31,708 bases of DNA from JAFLCA01 sp041907145 (lineage in GTDB: Bacteria > Bdellovibrionota_C > UBA2361 > JAFLCA01): contig JAYRHW010000261.1 of the NCBI GenBank assembly GCA_041907145.1, positions 1-31,708 of the forward strand, in the 5' to 3' direction. Of the stretch, positions 1 to 8,143 are shown piece after piece. Every line of letters starts with the position of its first letter. The stretch's first letter is position 1. The notes below the pieces were generated by a model, which had not been told where the DNA came from, ran no database searches, and worked only from the letters and a program-made list of their open reading frames with translations. The position numbers and the translations under genes were made by a program.

Positions 1-121
1 CCATCTTCGAGATAGCCTCGACATGTCCTGCGCAGGAAAAGAGCAGATACTTAAGCAGCAGGTTAGCCGCCTGTAGCGGATCAGGGGGCAACGTAAAGTG
101 TTGAGCGAAGAGAGCGTTCAT
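1..121 (-). CDS. N-terminal fragment of an unidentified protein (runs off the left edge)
   Basis: A minus-strand frame opens with ATG at 121-119 and stays open for 40 codons to the window edge. An in-frame stop lies about 20 bases upstream of the ATG. The peptide begins MNALFAQHFTLPPDPLQAAN and continues with a leucine-rich stretch. I do not recognise a family. It shares strand with the ABC exporter genes to its right but does not look like the second ABC-2 permease that often accompanies them. No clear Shine-Dalgarno sequence precedes the ATG, so the start and even the reality of the gene are uncertain. Sequence to the left of the window would decide it. Confidence 0.3.
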   Translation of the reverse strand, partial: MNALFAQHFTLPPDPLQAANLLLKYLLFSCAGHVEAISKM

Positions 122-207
122 CGGTCGTTCGTAAGCAAATGATTAAATAGTGCCCCTCTCTCCCATTTTTGGCTAGGGAAGTTGATCGGTAGAGTCCTGA
201 CAATCGC

Positions 208-227
208 AGAGTCCCTCCGGGGACTCT
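208..227. other. Perfect 8-bp stem hairpin downstream of the ABC permease
   Basis: AGAGTCCC and GGGACTCT form an 8-bp perfect inverted repeat around a four-base loop, about 80 bp past the stop of the minus-strand permease gene. Neither side has a good T-run, so a Rho-independent terminator is possible but not shown. The rest of 122-306 holds no convincing gene. Confidence 0.35.
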
Positions 228-306
228 TGACTGGGCCTTTCATCCATGGCGAAGCCGCTCAATGGCAAATCTGCTATAGGGGCACAGGACTGTCTCAAAT
301 CGGGTC

Positions 307-1116
307 CTACTGACCTGCGGCATAATACTGCTTCGAACCGGCCTTCCAAATAGCAGAGAGGAGGACAGTGAAGCCCGCTGCCCAAAGGGTAGCGAGAGCT
401 ACTCCCGAAGCGAACTCCGGCATGGAGACTTCCCCAAAGAAAGTCTTCACAGGAAATGCTACCGCGTAGTAGAAGGGCAGGGCCTTTACCAGGCCCTGGA
501 CCTCGGCAGGAAAGACCGCGATCGGAAAATATACTCCACCAAGCAACTGCAAGGTGAGCTGCAGCATGACCCCGAGGCTCCAAACCTTATCGACCCAAAA
601 ACTAACGAGATCCAAGCAGGCTGCCATCACAAAGGTTAGATAGCTCGCTATCAGGGTCGCCGTAATCCCACATGCGATACTTAGAAGTGTGAGCTTAAGC
701 CCGGAGGGGATACCAATCAGCAGGTAGAAAATAATGAAGGCGATGCCGACCTGAACTAAATGCACCGCCGCCCTCGCTAGGGCAAGGACATACTTATAGC
801 CGAGGAAAGACAAGGGATAGATAAGGTACTTAGTGAGGGTGCCGTCGTAGATATCTTGGGAGAAAAAGCCCAAGTCGAGCTGATTAACTTCATATATAAG
901 AGCGGCGATGACGTAATACATCATCATTGCTTCGAAGTTGTAGCCGGCTATCACTTCAACTTCGCGCCGAGTAAATATCTCTCGCCAGACAAAGAAGGCC
1001 AGCCCCGCCTTTGAGAAAAGGGAAGCAAATAGCATCAGCCAAAAATCTATCCTGTAGGAGAGCACTCGCCGAATTTCGAGGGTAAATGTATGCGGCACCC
1101 AGGAGAGACTTTTCAT
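307..1116 (-). CDS. ABC-2 type transporter permease (COG4587-like)
   Basis: Inner-membrane permease of an ABC-2 exporter, 269 residues. About six hydrophobic segments are visible (roughly residues 25-45, 60-80, 110-140, 140-170, 180-200 and 235-260). The segment after the first membrane helix, with the text DIYDGTLTKYLIYPLSF, matches the pattern of the COG4587 family, which is encoded next to COG4586 ATPases. Its ATG lies inside the last codons of the upstream ATPase gene (4-bp overlap), so the two are translationally coupled and should form one transporter. The substrate cannot be read from the sequence. These systems often carry a second permease (COG3694) that is not present here, so this protein may form a homodimer or its partner may be encoded elsewhere. 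Confidence 0.85.
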   Translation of the reverse strand: MKSLSWVPHTFTLEIRRVLSYRIDFWLMLFASLFSKAGLAFFVWREIFTRREVEVIAGYNFEAMMMYYVIAALIYEVNQLDLGFFSQDIYDGTLTKYLIYPLSFLGYKYVLALARAAVHLVQVGIAFIIFYLLIGIPSGLKLTLLSIACGITATLIASYLTFVMAACLDLVSFWVDKVWSLGVMLQLTLQLLGGVYFPIAVFPAEVQGLVKALPFYYAVAFPVKTFFGEVSMPEFASGVALATLWAAGFTVLLSAIWKAGSKQYYAAGQ

Positions 1117-2093
1117 GCTGCGGCACCAGAGCGCATCAGCTTTTCGATGATGACTGAAATATCTTCCTCATCGATGTTAAGGTCGGAGACCTGACCGCTG
1201 GCCAGAAGCTCTGACACGGTATCTGCTACTTTGTTGCGCGGCGCGCGCAGGCGTAGAATTCCATCTTCGAGCCCGAGCACCTCGGCGTGCTTAAATTTTG
1301 GCGCTGCTGCGGCGCTGGCTAGTGGGAGCTCGGCGGAAATGATTTTATGCTGAGCGACCTTTTCGATAATTGTGCTGAGCGGACCATCATACACGAACGC
1401 TCCATCGCGTATCACGACGATGCGTTGGCATAATTCCTCGATATCCTCCATGTAATGCGAGGTCAGGATGATAGCCGGGCGATGCTCCCGCGAGTAGTTT
1501 AGAATGAAATTCCTCATAGCGCGTTGTGCGGTGATATCGAGTCCGATGGTGGGTTCGTCAAGAAAGATGACCTTCGGATGATGCAGTAATGCCGCGATCA
1601 ACTCCATCTTCATGCGCTCGCCCAAGCTCAAACTTCGAATCGGCACGTACAGTTGGTCTTTGATGCCGAGGGCAGTCACGAGCTCATCGAGTCGCTGCTT
1701 ATAGTCTCGCGAATCGATCTGATAAATTTCCTTGAGCAATAAATAGCAATCAGCCGCCGGAAGATCCCACCAGAGCTGAGCCTTCTGCCCCATGATAAGT
1801 GCAATCTGCCGCCGAAACTCATTGCGCCGCTCCCAGGGTGTAAATCCCAGCACTGACGCCTTTCCCGACGTGGGATACACGATACCTGCCAATATCTTTA
1901 CCAAGGTAGTTTTTCCGGCGCCGTTAGCCCCCACCAATCCAAGAATTTCACCGGCATGTACGGTCAAGGAGACATCAACGAGCGCCTTTTTCTCAACCCA
2001 CTCTCGTTTGAATAGTGAACGCAAACTGCCCATTAGTCCCGGGGTCTTGCGATGCGTGCGGAAGACCTTACTGATTCTTTCAACTTCAATCAT
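1113..2093 (-). CDS. ABC transporter ATP-binding protein (COG4586-like)
   Basis: Cytoplasmic ATPase subunit of the ABC-2 exporter encoded with the permease. All nucleotide-binding motifs are intact: Walker A GANGAGKT near residue 56, signature LSLGERMKME near residue 156, Walker B VIFLDEPTIGLD near residue 175, and the switch histidine in TSHYMED. The roughly 85-residue C-terminal extension after the ATPase core, and the insert before Walker A (residues 10-35), are typical of COG4586 proteins, which at 320-330 residues are longer than standard ABC-2 ATPases. It begins just right of the permease and 6 bp downstream of the nth stop, so nth, this gene and the permease probably share a transcript. 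The substrate is unknown. Confidence 0.9.
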   Translation of the reverse strand: MIEVERISKVFRTHRKTPGLMGSLRSLFKREWVEKKALVDVSLTVHAGEILGLVGANGAGKTTLVKILAGIVYPTSGKASVLGFTPWERRNEFRRQIALIMGQKAQLWWDLPAADCYLLLKEIYQIDSRDYKQRLDELVTALGIKDQLYVPIRSLSLGERMKMELIAALLHHPKVIFLDEPTIGLDITAQRAMRNFILNYSREHRPAIILTSHYMEDIEELCQRIVVIRDGAFVYDGPLSTIIEKVAQHKIISAELPLASAAAAPKFKHAEVLGLEDGILRLRAPRNKVADTVSELLASGQVSDLNIDEEDISVIIEKLMRSGAAA

Positions 2094-2099
2094 GACAGG

Positions 2100-2738
2100 T
2101 TACTTTTTTATTTGATTCTTCGAGGGGCAAAGATCGGCAACCGCGCATGATTCGCAGAGAGGTCTCGCTGCCTTACATACACGGCGCCCATGAAATATCA
2201 GCCAGTGATGTAAATGGTGCCATGTATCGGGAGGAAATCTCCTCCTCAGTTCCTCTTCTAGCCCATCCCGACTCTCGGAATGAGCCAGCCCCAGTCGTCG
2301 TGCTACCCGGAAAACATGCGTATCGACCGGCAAAGCAGGCTCTACACCCAGCTGCGACAGTACGACGCTGGCTGTCTTGCGGCCAACGCCGGGTAGCGCT
2401 TCGAGACCTTCACGATTCTTGGGGAGCTTGCCGCCGTGCCGATTGGTGACATCGGTTGCCATCCCGATAATATTTCTGGATTTGCTTTTATAATAATTCA
2501 CGGGGCGAATGAGCTTCTCTACCGTACTGAGCCTAGCTTTGCTAAGAGCTGCAAAATTCGGGAACGCATCGAAGAGGGCAGGGGTCACTTCGTTCACCTT
2601 TTTGTCGGTGCACTGCGCCGACAAGATGACGGCGGTCACGAGCTCGTATTCCGAATTAAAGTTCAGTTCTGAACGTGGGTTGGGGTACAGCGACTCAAAG
2701 TGACGGAGGAGCTTTCTGTCTGAAGCGGCAGCGAGCAT
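2100..2738 (-). CDS. nth: Endonuclease III (DNA glycosylase/AP lyase)
   Basis: Base-excision-repair enzyme that removes oxidised pyrimidines and cleaves the abasic site. At 212 residues it matches the E. coli protein (211). The helix-hairpin-helix LPGVGRKTA spans residues 115-123, with catalytic Lys121. Catalytic Asp139 sits in LPVDTHVFR. The C-terminal iron-sulphur loop has the expected cysteine spacing (Cys188, 195, 198, 204; C-x6-C-x2-C-x5-C). It is the first gene of the leftward group nth-ABC ATPase-permease. No functional link to the exporter is expected; the grouping is probably only transcriptional. Confidence 0.96.
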   Translation of the reverse strand: MLAAASDRKLLRHFESLYPNPRSELNFNSEYELVTAVILSAQCTDKKVNEVTPALFDAFPNFAALSKARLSTVEKLIRPVNYYKSKSRNIIGMATDVTNRHGGKLPKNREGLEALPGVGRKTASVVLSQLGVEPALPVDTHVFRVARRLGLAHSESRDGLEEELRRRFPPDTWHHLHHWLIFHGRRVCKAARPLCESCAVADLCPSKNQIKK

Positions 2739-2947
2739 ATTCTCAAAATCTCGTTTTATACCTATCCCTGCCCTAAGTACCCGTAACTCAAGTAGGTCTC
2801 AGAAAATATCAGAGCGGCACCAACGGAGCCAGCAAGGAAGTCCGGTACTTTGAAAATAACCCTCAACAATGTCAATTTCTGAAGCAAATCGGATGGTTTG
2901 ATGAATCTAAGTATAGGAACCCAAATTGCAACAACCTCCGGACGCGC

Positions 2948-3712
2948 GTGAAAAAGTCACTTCTTAATCTCTACATGCAGAAGGTGGCCTCAGGGGACCT
3001 GAACTACCTCGATCGGCTATGCAAGCAGCTGGCAGATCGCTTGGTATTCACCCCGATAACTTCTTCGTCGAACAGCGGACCGAATAAGGCGAAAACTACC
3101 TTTTCCGTGTTGCGTTTAAACGACAACGGAAACTCTCAGGTGCTTTTGTTTACCACCGAAAAGCGCTTCAAAGAATGGAGTCAGAAGGCCAGTCATCAGG
3201 CAGGCTCAATCTCTCTTCTTGGCGCCGACTTTTGTGCTGCACTAGGAAAGGAAACTTGGATCAGTCTCGACAAGGGTTTTGAAGAGGAGATAGTCCTCGA
3301 TCCGGTTTTTGTTGCCAAGGTTTCTGCGAGCACATCGCAATTCGACATGCACGATGAAGTGGACGAGGTTGAAGGGGACGAACCGCCTCAGCAGCCTGAA
3401 ATGGAAGCACCGGCAGCTCCAAGTTCGGATCGCGGATTGGCTCGCGGAGCCCTGTTTGCGTCTCAGCCAATGCCCGAGGAATATGTTCCTCGTTCAGTGG
3501 CCCGCGCAGCTTCGACGACTCCGATTACACTTACCAAAGAGGCCGAGGAGCAGGAGGAGGCGCCGCCGCCTCCGAGCAGCAAACTCATGCGGTCGGCAAT
3601 CTTTTCTCCAGAACCGCTTCCAAGTAATCCGGTTCGCCATGAGCCGCAGGCCGAGGCAGAATCCGAACCCAAAAAGAAAAAATCCTTCCTCAATTTTCTG
3701 AAGGGCAGCTAA
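2948..3712 (+). CDS. SseB N-terminal-domain protein with a repeated C-terminal motif
   Basis: Residues 1-125 resemble the SseB N-terminal domain: a start rich in Leu and Tyr, a strand of the type QVLLFTTEKRFKEW, then SLLGADFCAAL and an acidic end. The function of this domain is poorly known. Residues 135-212 are acidic and proline-rich, so probably disordered. Two copies of one short motif follow, LARGALFASQPMP (164-176) and LMRSAIFSPEPLP (213-225), and then a lysine-rich tail KKKKSFLNFLKGS. The protein has no signal peptide and is presumably cytoplasmic. The start is a GTG with a poor Shine-Dalgarno; no in-frame ATG lies nearby upstream, and Met10 is the alternative. The 209 bp between nth and this gene are non-coding and must hold divergent promoters, but I could not define clear -35/-10 boxes. 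Confidence 0.7.
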   Translation: MKKSLLNLYMQKVASGDLNYLDRLCKQLADRLVFTPITSSSNSGPNKAKTTFSVLRLNDNGNSQVLLFTTEKRFKEWSQKASHQAGSISLLGADFCAALGKETWISLDKGFEEEIVLDPVFVAKVSASTSQFDMHDEVDEVEGDEPPQQPEMEAPAAPSSDRGLARGALFASQPMPEEYVPRSVARAASTTPITLTKEAEEQEEAPPPPSSKLMRSAIFSPEPLPSNPVRHEPQAEAESEPKKKKSFLNFLKGS

Positions 3713-3790
3713 AGGACGCCCCCGCGTGTCCATGTTTGCCCCAATATCCAGCCGTTGATGTAAAGCAGGCCGGCAGGCTATCCTTGGGCC

Positions 3791-4912
3791 ATGGATAAAC
3801 TTCTGGAGCAGGCGCACGCGCTGCTCAAAACCTCTCCGCACTTTTCCCAAGCTAGCATCGAGGAGCTGCAGCCGCTCGCCGGAGATATGAGCACCCGCCG
3901 CTATGTGCGCGTCGTGCTCAAGGGCGCGAAAGTAAGGTCAGCCATCTTAATGCTGCTCAATCAGGGTAAGGGCCCGGTCAAAGGAGGGCGTCAGGACCTC
4001 ACTCAAGACGACACCTTTGTCGAACTGACTAGGTTTCTTGCTGATCATGGTATCGCTGTGCCAAGTCTTTATATTGATGGGCGACGAGACAAGGTGCTGC
4101 TGGTGGAGGACGTCGGTGATATGCCTCTCTGGCATTTTGCCTTTCGCAGCCTGCGTGATGAGCATCGAAAAATTGAAGATCTGCTCGGCGACGATCCTGT
4201 TCTTCAGCTCTTCAAGCGTTGTATCGATATTACTGCAACGTTGCAGGCAATTCCTCCCAGCCAGAATTGTGTGGCCTTTCAGCGTTGGGTCGAGTTCGAT
4301 CAGTGCCGCCGAGAGGTTGGGGAATTTTTGGAGTACTACGCAAAGCCCCGCGGGCTGAGACCCTCGGAAATCGAGTTGTTACAAAAGGTAAACGATGCAA
4401 TTTGCGAATGCATCATGGCCCATCCTCGGACGCTCTCACACTTCGATTACATGCCGCATAATTTGTTCGTTGCACCTGATGGTCGAATACGAGTCCTCGA
4501 TTTTCAAGATATGAGTATGAATTCTCCGGTGCGTGACATCGTATCCCTGATTAATGACCGAGATACGGACACAGCGCTGGGAAAGTCGAGGCACGCCACG
4601 CTACTTGCCTACTTCATGGAGAAGCTTGCAGTTGACGAAATGTTTCCGCAGCGCTACGACGAGTATTTACTTCACTGGGATTTTCGTGTGTCCGGGAGAT
4701 TTGTGTTGCTTGCCGAGCAGCGAGGCGTAGAGCGCTATCGTCAATGGATCCCCGGAACGCTGCGCCGATTGGGACGCACGCTCATCCGAGCACACCGGCA
4801 TATGCATCGCCTCGATGACGCGCTTGAAGTTTTGATTAGGCTCAGTCCGGAAATCAAGGAAGGCGTGGAAGATCCTTGGCAGTCGCCAAAGCCACGGCGT
4901 GCTCAAACTTAA
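3791..4912 (+). CDS. AmgK-like sugar kinase / aminoglycoside phosphotransferase family protein
   Basis: APH-fold kinase of the COG3178 group, which includes AmgK, the anomeric N-acetylmuramate/N-acetylglucosamine kinase of peptidoglycan recycling. The N-terminal motif MSTRRYVRV matches the ASxRRYxRV strand of this group. The catalytic loop HFDYMPHNL gives His217, Asp219 and Asn224, and the Mg-binding Asp237 follows in LDFQDM. At 373 residues it is slightly longer than AmgK (about 340). The usual partner MurU (nucleotidyltransferase) is not adjacent. However, a NagZ, which releases recycled sugars in the cytoplasm, lies 2 kb away in a convergent group, which supports a cell-wall sugar role. 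Antibiotic resistance is unlikely given the family match. Substrate assignment is inference. Confidence 0.78.
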   Translation: MDKLLEQAHALLKTSPHFSQASIEELQPLAGDMSTRRYVRVVLKGAKVRSAILMLLNQGKGPVKGGRQDLTQDDTFVELTRFLADHGIAVPSLYIDGRRDKVLLVEDVGDMPLWHFAFRSLRDEHRKIEDLLGDDPVLQLFKRCIDITATLQAIPPSQNCVAFQRWVEFDQCRREVGEFLEYYAKPRGLRPSEIELLQKVNDAICECIMAHPRTLSHFDYMPHNLFVAPDGRIRVLDFQDMSMNSPVRDIVSLINDRDTDTALGKSRHATLLAYFMEKLAVDEMFPQRYDEYLLHWDFRVSGRFVLLAEQRGVERYRQWIPGTLRRLGRTLIRAHRHMHRLDDALEVLIRLSPEIKEGVEDPWQSPKPRRAQT

Positions 4913-4918
4913 TGCTCG

Positions 4919-5518
4919 CTAGGTCTGTTTGATGAGTTCCACGTCCTCGAAATCTTCGGCGCGATGAAAATCAGGATCGCGCTGCTGGATGCTGGACCAG
5001 GTGAGATACTGCCGCTTGGCCTTTCCGACGACGAAAGTTACGTTCGCCTTAGTGCCGCCCTCGAGTTCCACTGGTAGTGAGAACTGATTGAGCGGAATGG
5101 AAATGGCCGCCTCCCATTGGGCCGAGCCGATGACAGAATGAGTCTTTACGTCCTGCGGCATTTTAAAGCCCCCTGCATCACGCTTACGATATTTGGAGAA
5201 GAAGCAGCTCCACCAAGCCCCGTTCGGCGCCAAATTGACCTCTTGGTAAATCGGACTATCGGAGCTTGCGAGAAATATTTCGACAACATCCTTGTTCCAA
5301 AGTCCCTCCACGAATTGTCCCTGAGAGGTTGCGGGATCGAGCCACGGGGATGCATCAACCTTGGCGCCTAGAAAAAGTCTATCCGGATCCACTCCAACGA
5401 CAAAGCCGACCGAGTTCTTAACTCGCTCGCCGAACCAGTCGTATTCGAAGTAATTAAGGGGGAATTGAAAAAGTCTTTCGAAGGTGAGAGATGTTGAAGA
5501 TTGGTAGACCGGAAGCAT
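4919..5518 (-). CDS. CBM9/DOMON-like carbohydrate-binding protein
   Basis: A 199-residue protein of the type-9 carbohydrate-binding (DOMON-like) fold. Visible family features are GLWNKDVVEIFLAS (residues ~88-101), YQEVNLAPNGAWW (~107-119), FSKYRKR, and a final strand region before DFHRAEDFEDVEL. There is no signal peptide, so it may be cytoplasmic, unusual for a sugar-binding domain. It is the last gene of the leftward group nagZ-spoIID-this gene, 57 bp after the SpoIID stop, and it converges on the AmgK-like gene with only 6 bp between stops. A role in binding wall-derived sugars is suggested by the neighbours only. No catalytic residues are recognised. Confidence 0.68.
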   Translation of the reverse strand: MLPVYQSSTSLTFERLFQFPLNYFEYDWFGERVKNSVGFVVGVDPDRLFLGAKVDASPWLDPATSQGQFVEGLWNKDVVEIFLASSDSPIYQEVNLAPNGAWWSCFFSKYRKRDAGGFKMPQDVKTHSVIGSAQWEAAISIPLNQFSLPVELEGGTKANVTFVVGKAKRQYLTWSSIQQRDPDFHRAEDFEDVELIKQT

Positions 5519-5575
5519 AAGGGGGAATGAATTTTCACCTCGACCCTGCGATGCTCGTGAGAATCAACGGCACCA

Positions 5576-6880
5576 TCAGTACGCCGAAATTAACTCACAG
5601 CCAGGGAAGTAATGTTTTAATATCTCGCCGTACTTGAATCCAGCAAGCGCCATGCCGAGAGCTCCGATCTGACAAAGCCCAATACCGTGCCCCCAACCAG
5701 CGCCGACTATATCTATTGTACTCACTTTGCCGGATTTTTCACGATTTATCTTGAGTTCGATGGCCGAGCTAAAAAGGAAGGACTGATGCAAGGCTCGGCG
5801 AATATCATATTGATCCTGAAGGAGAAACTCCTTGTCGTATCCGCTTGAGTCTCGGTAAGTCACTTTGAGCAGCGTAATGCGTTTACCTTTGCTACGGCGC
5901 TCCGGGGCCAATCCTCGCACCTCAGCGAGATCTGTCACTCCGAACTTTGTTCTAAGGTTCTCAATCAAGACATCTGCCGTCAATAAATGAGTCCAGCGAT
6001 AGTACTTCCCCTTCTCATCCACGGCTCCGAGGTATTTCCTTAGTTCGGGTTCGGGAACCGAAGCAGGGGAGCAGAAGACTTTCTGGGGCGCTTTGGGGTC
6101 GGAATCCGGCAGGGCCGTCAAGCCCGGAACGGGAAAGCCAAAGATCTCGGCCGGATCCTCGACATGGCCGCCGCAGCTTTTGGAGTAATATGCGGGGCAG
6201 ACGAACTTCTCCGGCGTCAGGAGAAATTTTCCCCGACAGGCAAGTACGGCTTTGAGCATCTCGGCGCTCGCGTGAGTGGTGCCCTGATAGCGTTGGCAAT
6301 CGTCATCATTGCAGATCGTATAGGGCTGACCGGAATGCTTGTCATTGAGGAATACAAACGCCCAGGATCGGGCGGCCACAGCCTGAGCCTTGCAAAATTC
6401 AGGAGGGCAGACCGGGCTCATCTCCGATGCGACTACACAAGCAACGTACTGCTCGAACTGGACCTCATTGACGAGAACCAGATTGCTACCGTCCAGATGA
6501 ACCTCAATGTTCCCGGGCAAGGTTTGAGTTATCTCCTTTTTCCAATGGAAGGTTCGGCCGGCGACAATGTGGTCCACCACAACTCCCTGGCGGGGTGCAA
6601 GGGTGGACGAAGCCGGCGGTTCGATTCGAAGAGGGGCTGAGGTCGAGAGGATTACCCCGTCTTCCACCGATGAAAGTATCAAATTGCCGGAGCCCGACTT
6701 CAGCGTATATTGAGTGTCCCGCAGCAGCGCCTTGGACTGAGACGCGGCGACCAGCACGACGCCTTCCTGCTGAACACTAAATGTTAGGCTGCTCTTTTTA
6801 TCCTCAGCCAGCACGATGCCGACTCTAAGCATCGGTTCGACAGCAGGGGAGTGACGCTTTTGAGGGATAACTTCCTGCAT
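5576..6880 (-). CDS. SpoIID/LytB-domain protein (glycan-strand lytic type)
   Basis: SpoIID-family proteins cleave peptidoglycan glycan strands that lack stem peptides, or enhance amidases. The domain covers about residues 120-434. VASEMSPVCPPEFCKAQAV contains Glu153, equivalent to the catalytic glutamate of SpoIID, followed by the hallmark AVAARSWA. Cys190 and Cys195 flank the DDD stretch. Later come YYSKSCGG and, near the end, GWGHGIGLCQIGA and HYFPGC. The N-terminus shows no signal peptide or membrane anchor, although most family members are exported; an upstream start is limited by the nagZ stop only 3 bp away, so an unannotated signal is unlikely. The gene is translationally close to nagZ, which suggests that both work on wall fragments. 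Confidence 0.88.
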   Translation of the reverse strand: MQEVIPQKRHSPAVEPMLRVGIVLAEDKKSSLTFSVQQEGVVLVAASQSKALLRDTQYTLKSGSGNLILSSVEDGVILSTSAPLRIEPPASSTLAPRQGVVVDHIVAGRTFHWKKEITQTLPGNIEVHLDGSNLVLVNEVQFEQYVACVVASEMSPVCPPEFCKAQAVAARSWAFVFLNDKHSGQPYTICNDDDCQRYQGTTHASAEMLKAVLACRGKFLLTPEKFVCPAYYSKSCGGHVEDPAEIFGFPVPGLTALPDSDPKAPQKVFCSPASVPEPELRKYLGAVDEKGKYYRWTHLLTADVLIENLRTKFGVTDLAEVRGLAPERRSKGKRITLLKVTYRDSSGYDKEFLLQDQYDIRRALHQSFLFSSAIELKINREKSGKVSTIDIVGAGWGHGIGLCQIGALGMALAGFKYGEILKHYFPGCELISAY

Positions 6881-6883
6881 GGC

Positions 6884-7969
6884 CTATTCCGAAAATGACG
6901 CGGCTAGTTTCGCGTGCTTGCGGAGCATTGCATCCTCGAGCAGACGAACCTTGTTCATGCTTAATTTATCATCGACAAGGCAGCGGATGCGTTCAAAGCC
7001 CGCATGCAAGGTACGTTCGTCGAGTCTCTTGTGTTTCAAATTTTTCAACATAGCACGAGCAAGTTCTATGCCGCGGGCGGGCTTATGGTTGAACAGAAAC
7101 ATATCCAACCCAGCGTTCAAAGATCGCTGAGCTATGTCTTCCTCGTCATAGTGATCGGCTATTGCTTGCATATCCAGGTCATCGCTGAGAATGACGCCTT
7201 GAAATCCAATATCCTTCCGTAAAATCTCGTGGAGGATTTTCTTCGAGAGCGTAGCCGGATTTCTTCGATCAATCGCCAAGAATTTTACATGGGCGGTAAG
7301 TATCATCGGAATTCCCGCCTTAACAACCGCTCGAAACGGCATGAGCTCGCGCGCTTCAATATCCGCCCTGCTGAGCTTTAGTCGGGGAAGTTCCAAGTGT
7401 GAGTCCTGGCTGGTGTCCCCGTGTCCTGGAAAGTGCTTTGCGCAAGCGAGCACTCCGTGATCCATAAGACCTTTCATAAATGGCAGCGCCGCCTTGATAA
7501 CGGACTCGGGAGTCGTTCCAAACGCGCGTCTACCAATGATTGGATTGCAAGGATTGGAGTGAATATCAACGACCGGTGAGAGGGACAGATTGAATCCCAT
7601 CGAGCTCAGTTCCTTGCCCATGGCAGCGGCGACTTCACCAGCCTTAGGCGCGTAGGTCATAGCGTCGGGGAAATGGGTGATTGGCGCGGGCGCACGGTGC
7701 ACCTTGCCACCCTCATGGTCGATGCTAACGATGAACTTCTCGCGATCAATGATAGTCTGTATTTCCTGAACCATCGATTTGAGAGAAGTGAGCCACAGAG
7801 AATACTCGACATTCTCCTGGAAATTAGGAGCGCGCAAAAGCACACCCATCGGGCGCAGCGCGGCTAGAAGCTCGCGATCGGAATCGGCCAGCACTGCTCC
7901 TGATAGGCCAACAATAAAATGATGGCCAAGGCAGTTTGGATTGTCGTTGAGTGAAAACTGCAAAGTCAT
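6884..7969 (-). CDS. nagZ: Beta-N-acetylhexosaminidase, glycoside hydrolase family 3
   Basis: Cytoplasmic enzyme that removes GlcNAc from GlcNAc-anhydroMurNAc peptides during cell-wall recycling. At 361 residues it has the length of single-domain Gram-negative NagZ. Key sites are visible: SIDHEGGKVHR (82-92), KHFPGHGDT (178-186), the acid/base dyad Asp189-Ser-His191, and SDDLDM with nucleophile Asp263. There is no signal peptide, as expected for the recycling enzyme rather than the secreted Gram-positive type. It starts the leftward group with the SpoIID-domain and CBM9-like genes (3-bp and 57-bp gaps). The 174 bp to panB are non-coding and should hold divergent promoters. Confidence 0.93.
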   Translation of the reverse strand: MTLQFSLNDNPNCLGHHFIVGLSGAVLADSDRELLAALRPMGVLLRAPNFQENVEYSLWLTSLKSMVQEIQTIIDREKFIVSIDHEGGKVHRAPAPITHFPDAMTYAPKAGEVAAAMGKELSSMGFNLSLSPVVDIHSNPCNPIIGRRAFGTTPESVIKAALPFMKGLMDHGVLACAKHFPGHGDTSQDSHLELPRLKLSRADIEARELMPFRAVVKAGIPMILTAHVKFLAIDRRNPATLSKKILHEILRKDIGFQGVILSDDLDMQAIADHYDEEDIAQRSLNAGLDMFLFNHKPARGIELARAMLKNLKHKRLDERTLHAGFERIRCLVDDKLSMNKVRLLEDAMLRKHAKLAASFSE

Positions 7970-8143
7970 AGATATCGAAAATAATAGCGGAATCCGCGCC
8001 TCGGCGCTCGATGGTTCTTTGGCTCTGATTATGCTCTAATAGGACGTGCCGTCTAGGTTTAGAATGACCAGGCGAGCCAAGTGCCCCGCCGTCCCAGGCC
8101 CCTCGATACAAAGCATTTACTGTTATTACAGGAGTGACTTTCC

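Noticed and set aside
173..583. 136-residue minus-strand frame beyond and inside the ABC permease gene
   Set aside because: It overlaps the well-supported permease in another frame, and its sequence shows no domain or membrane pattern.
3494..3850. Antisense frames under the SseB-like tail, rich in Arg and Ser
   Set aside because: Their composition follows from the Pro/Glu-rich tail read on the other strand.
6164..6640. 158-residue plus-strand frame inside the SpoIID-domain gene
   Set aside because: Antisense shadow of a clearly recognised gene; no start signal and no domain.
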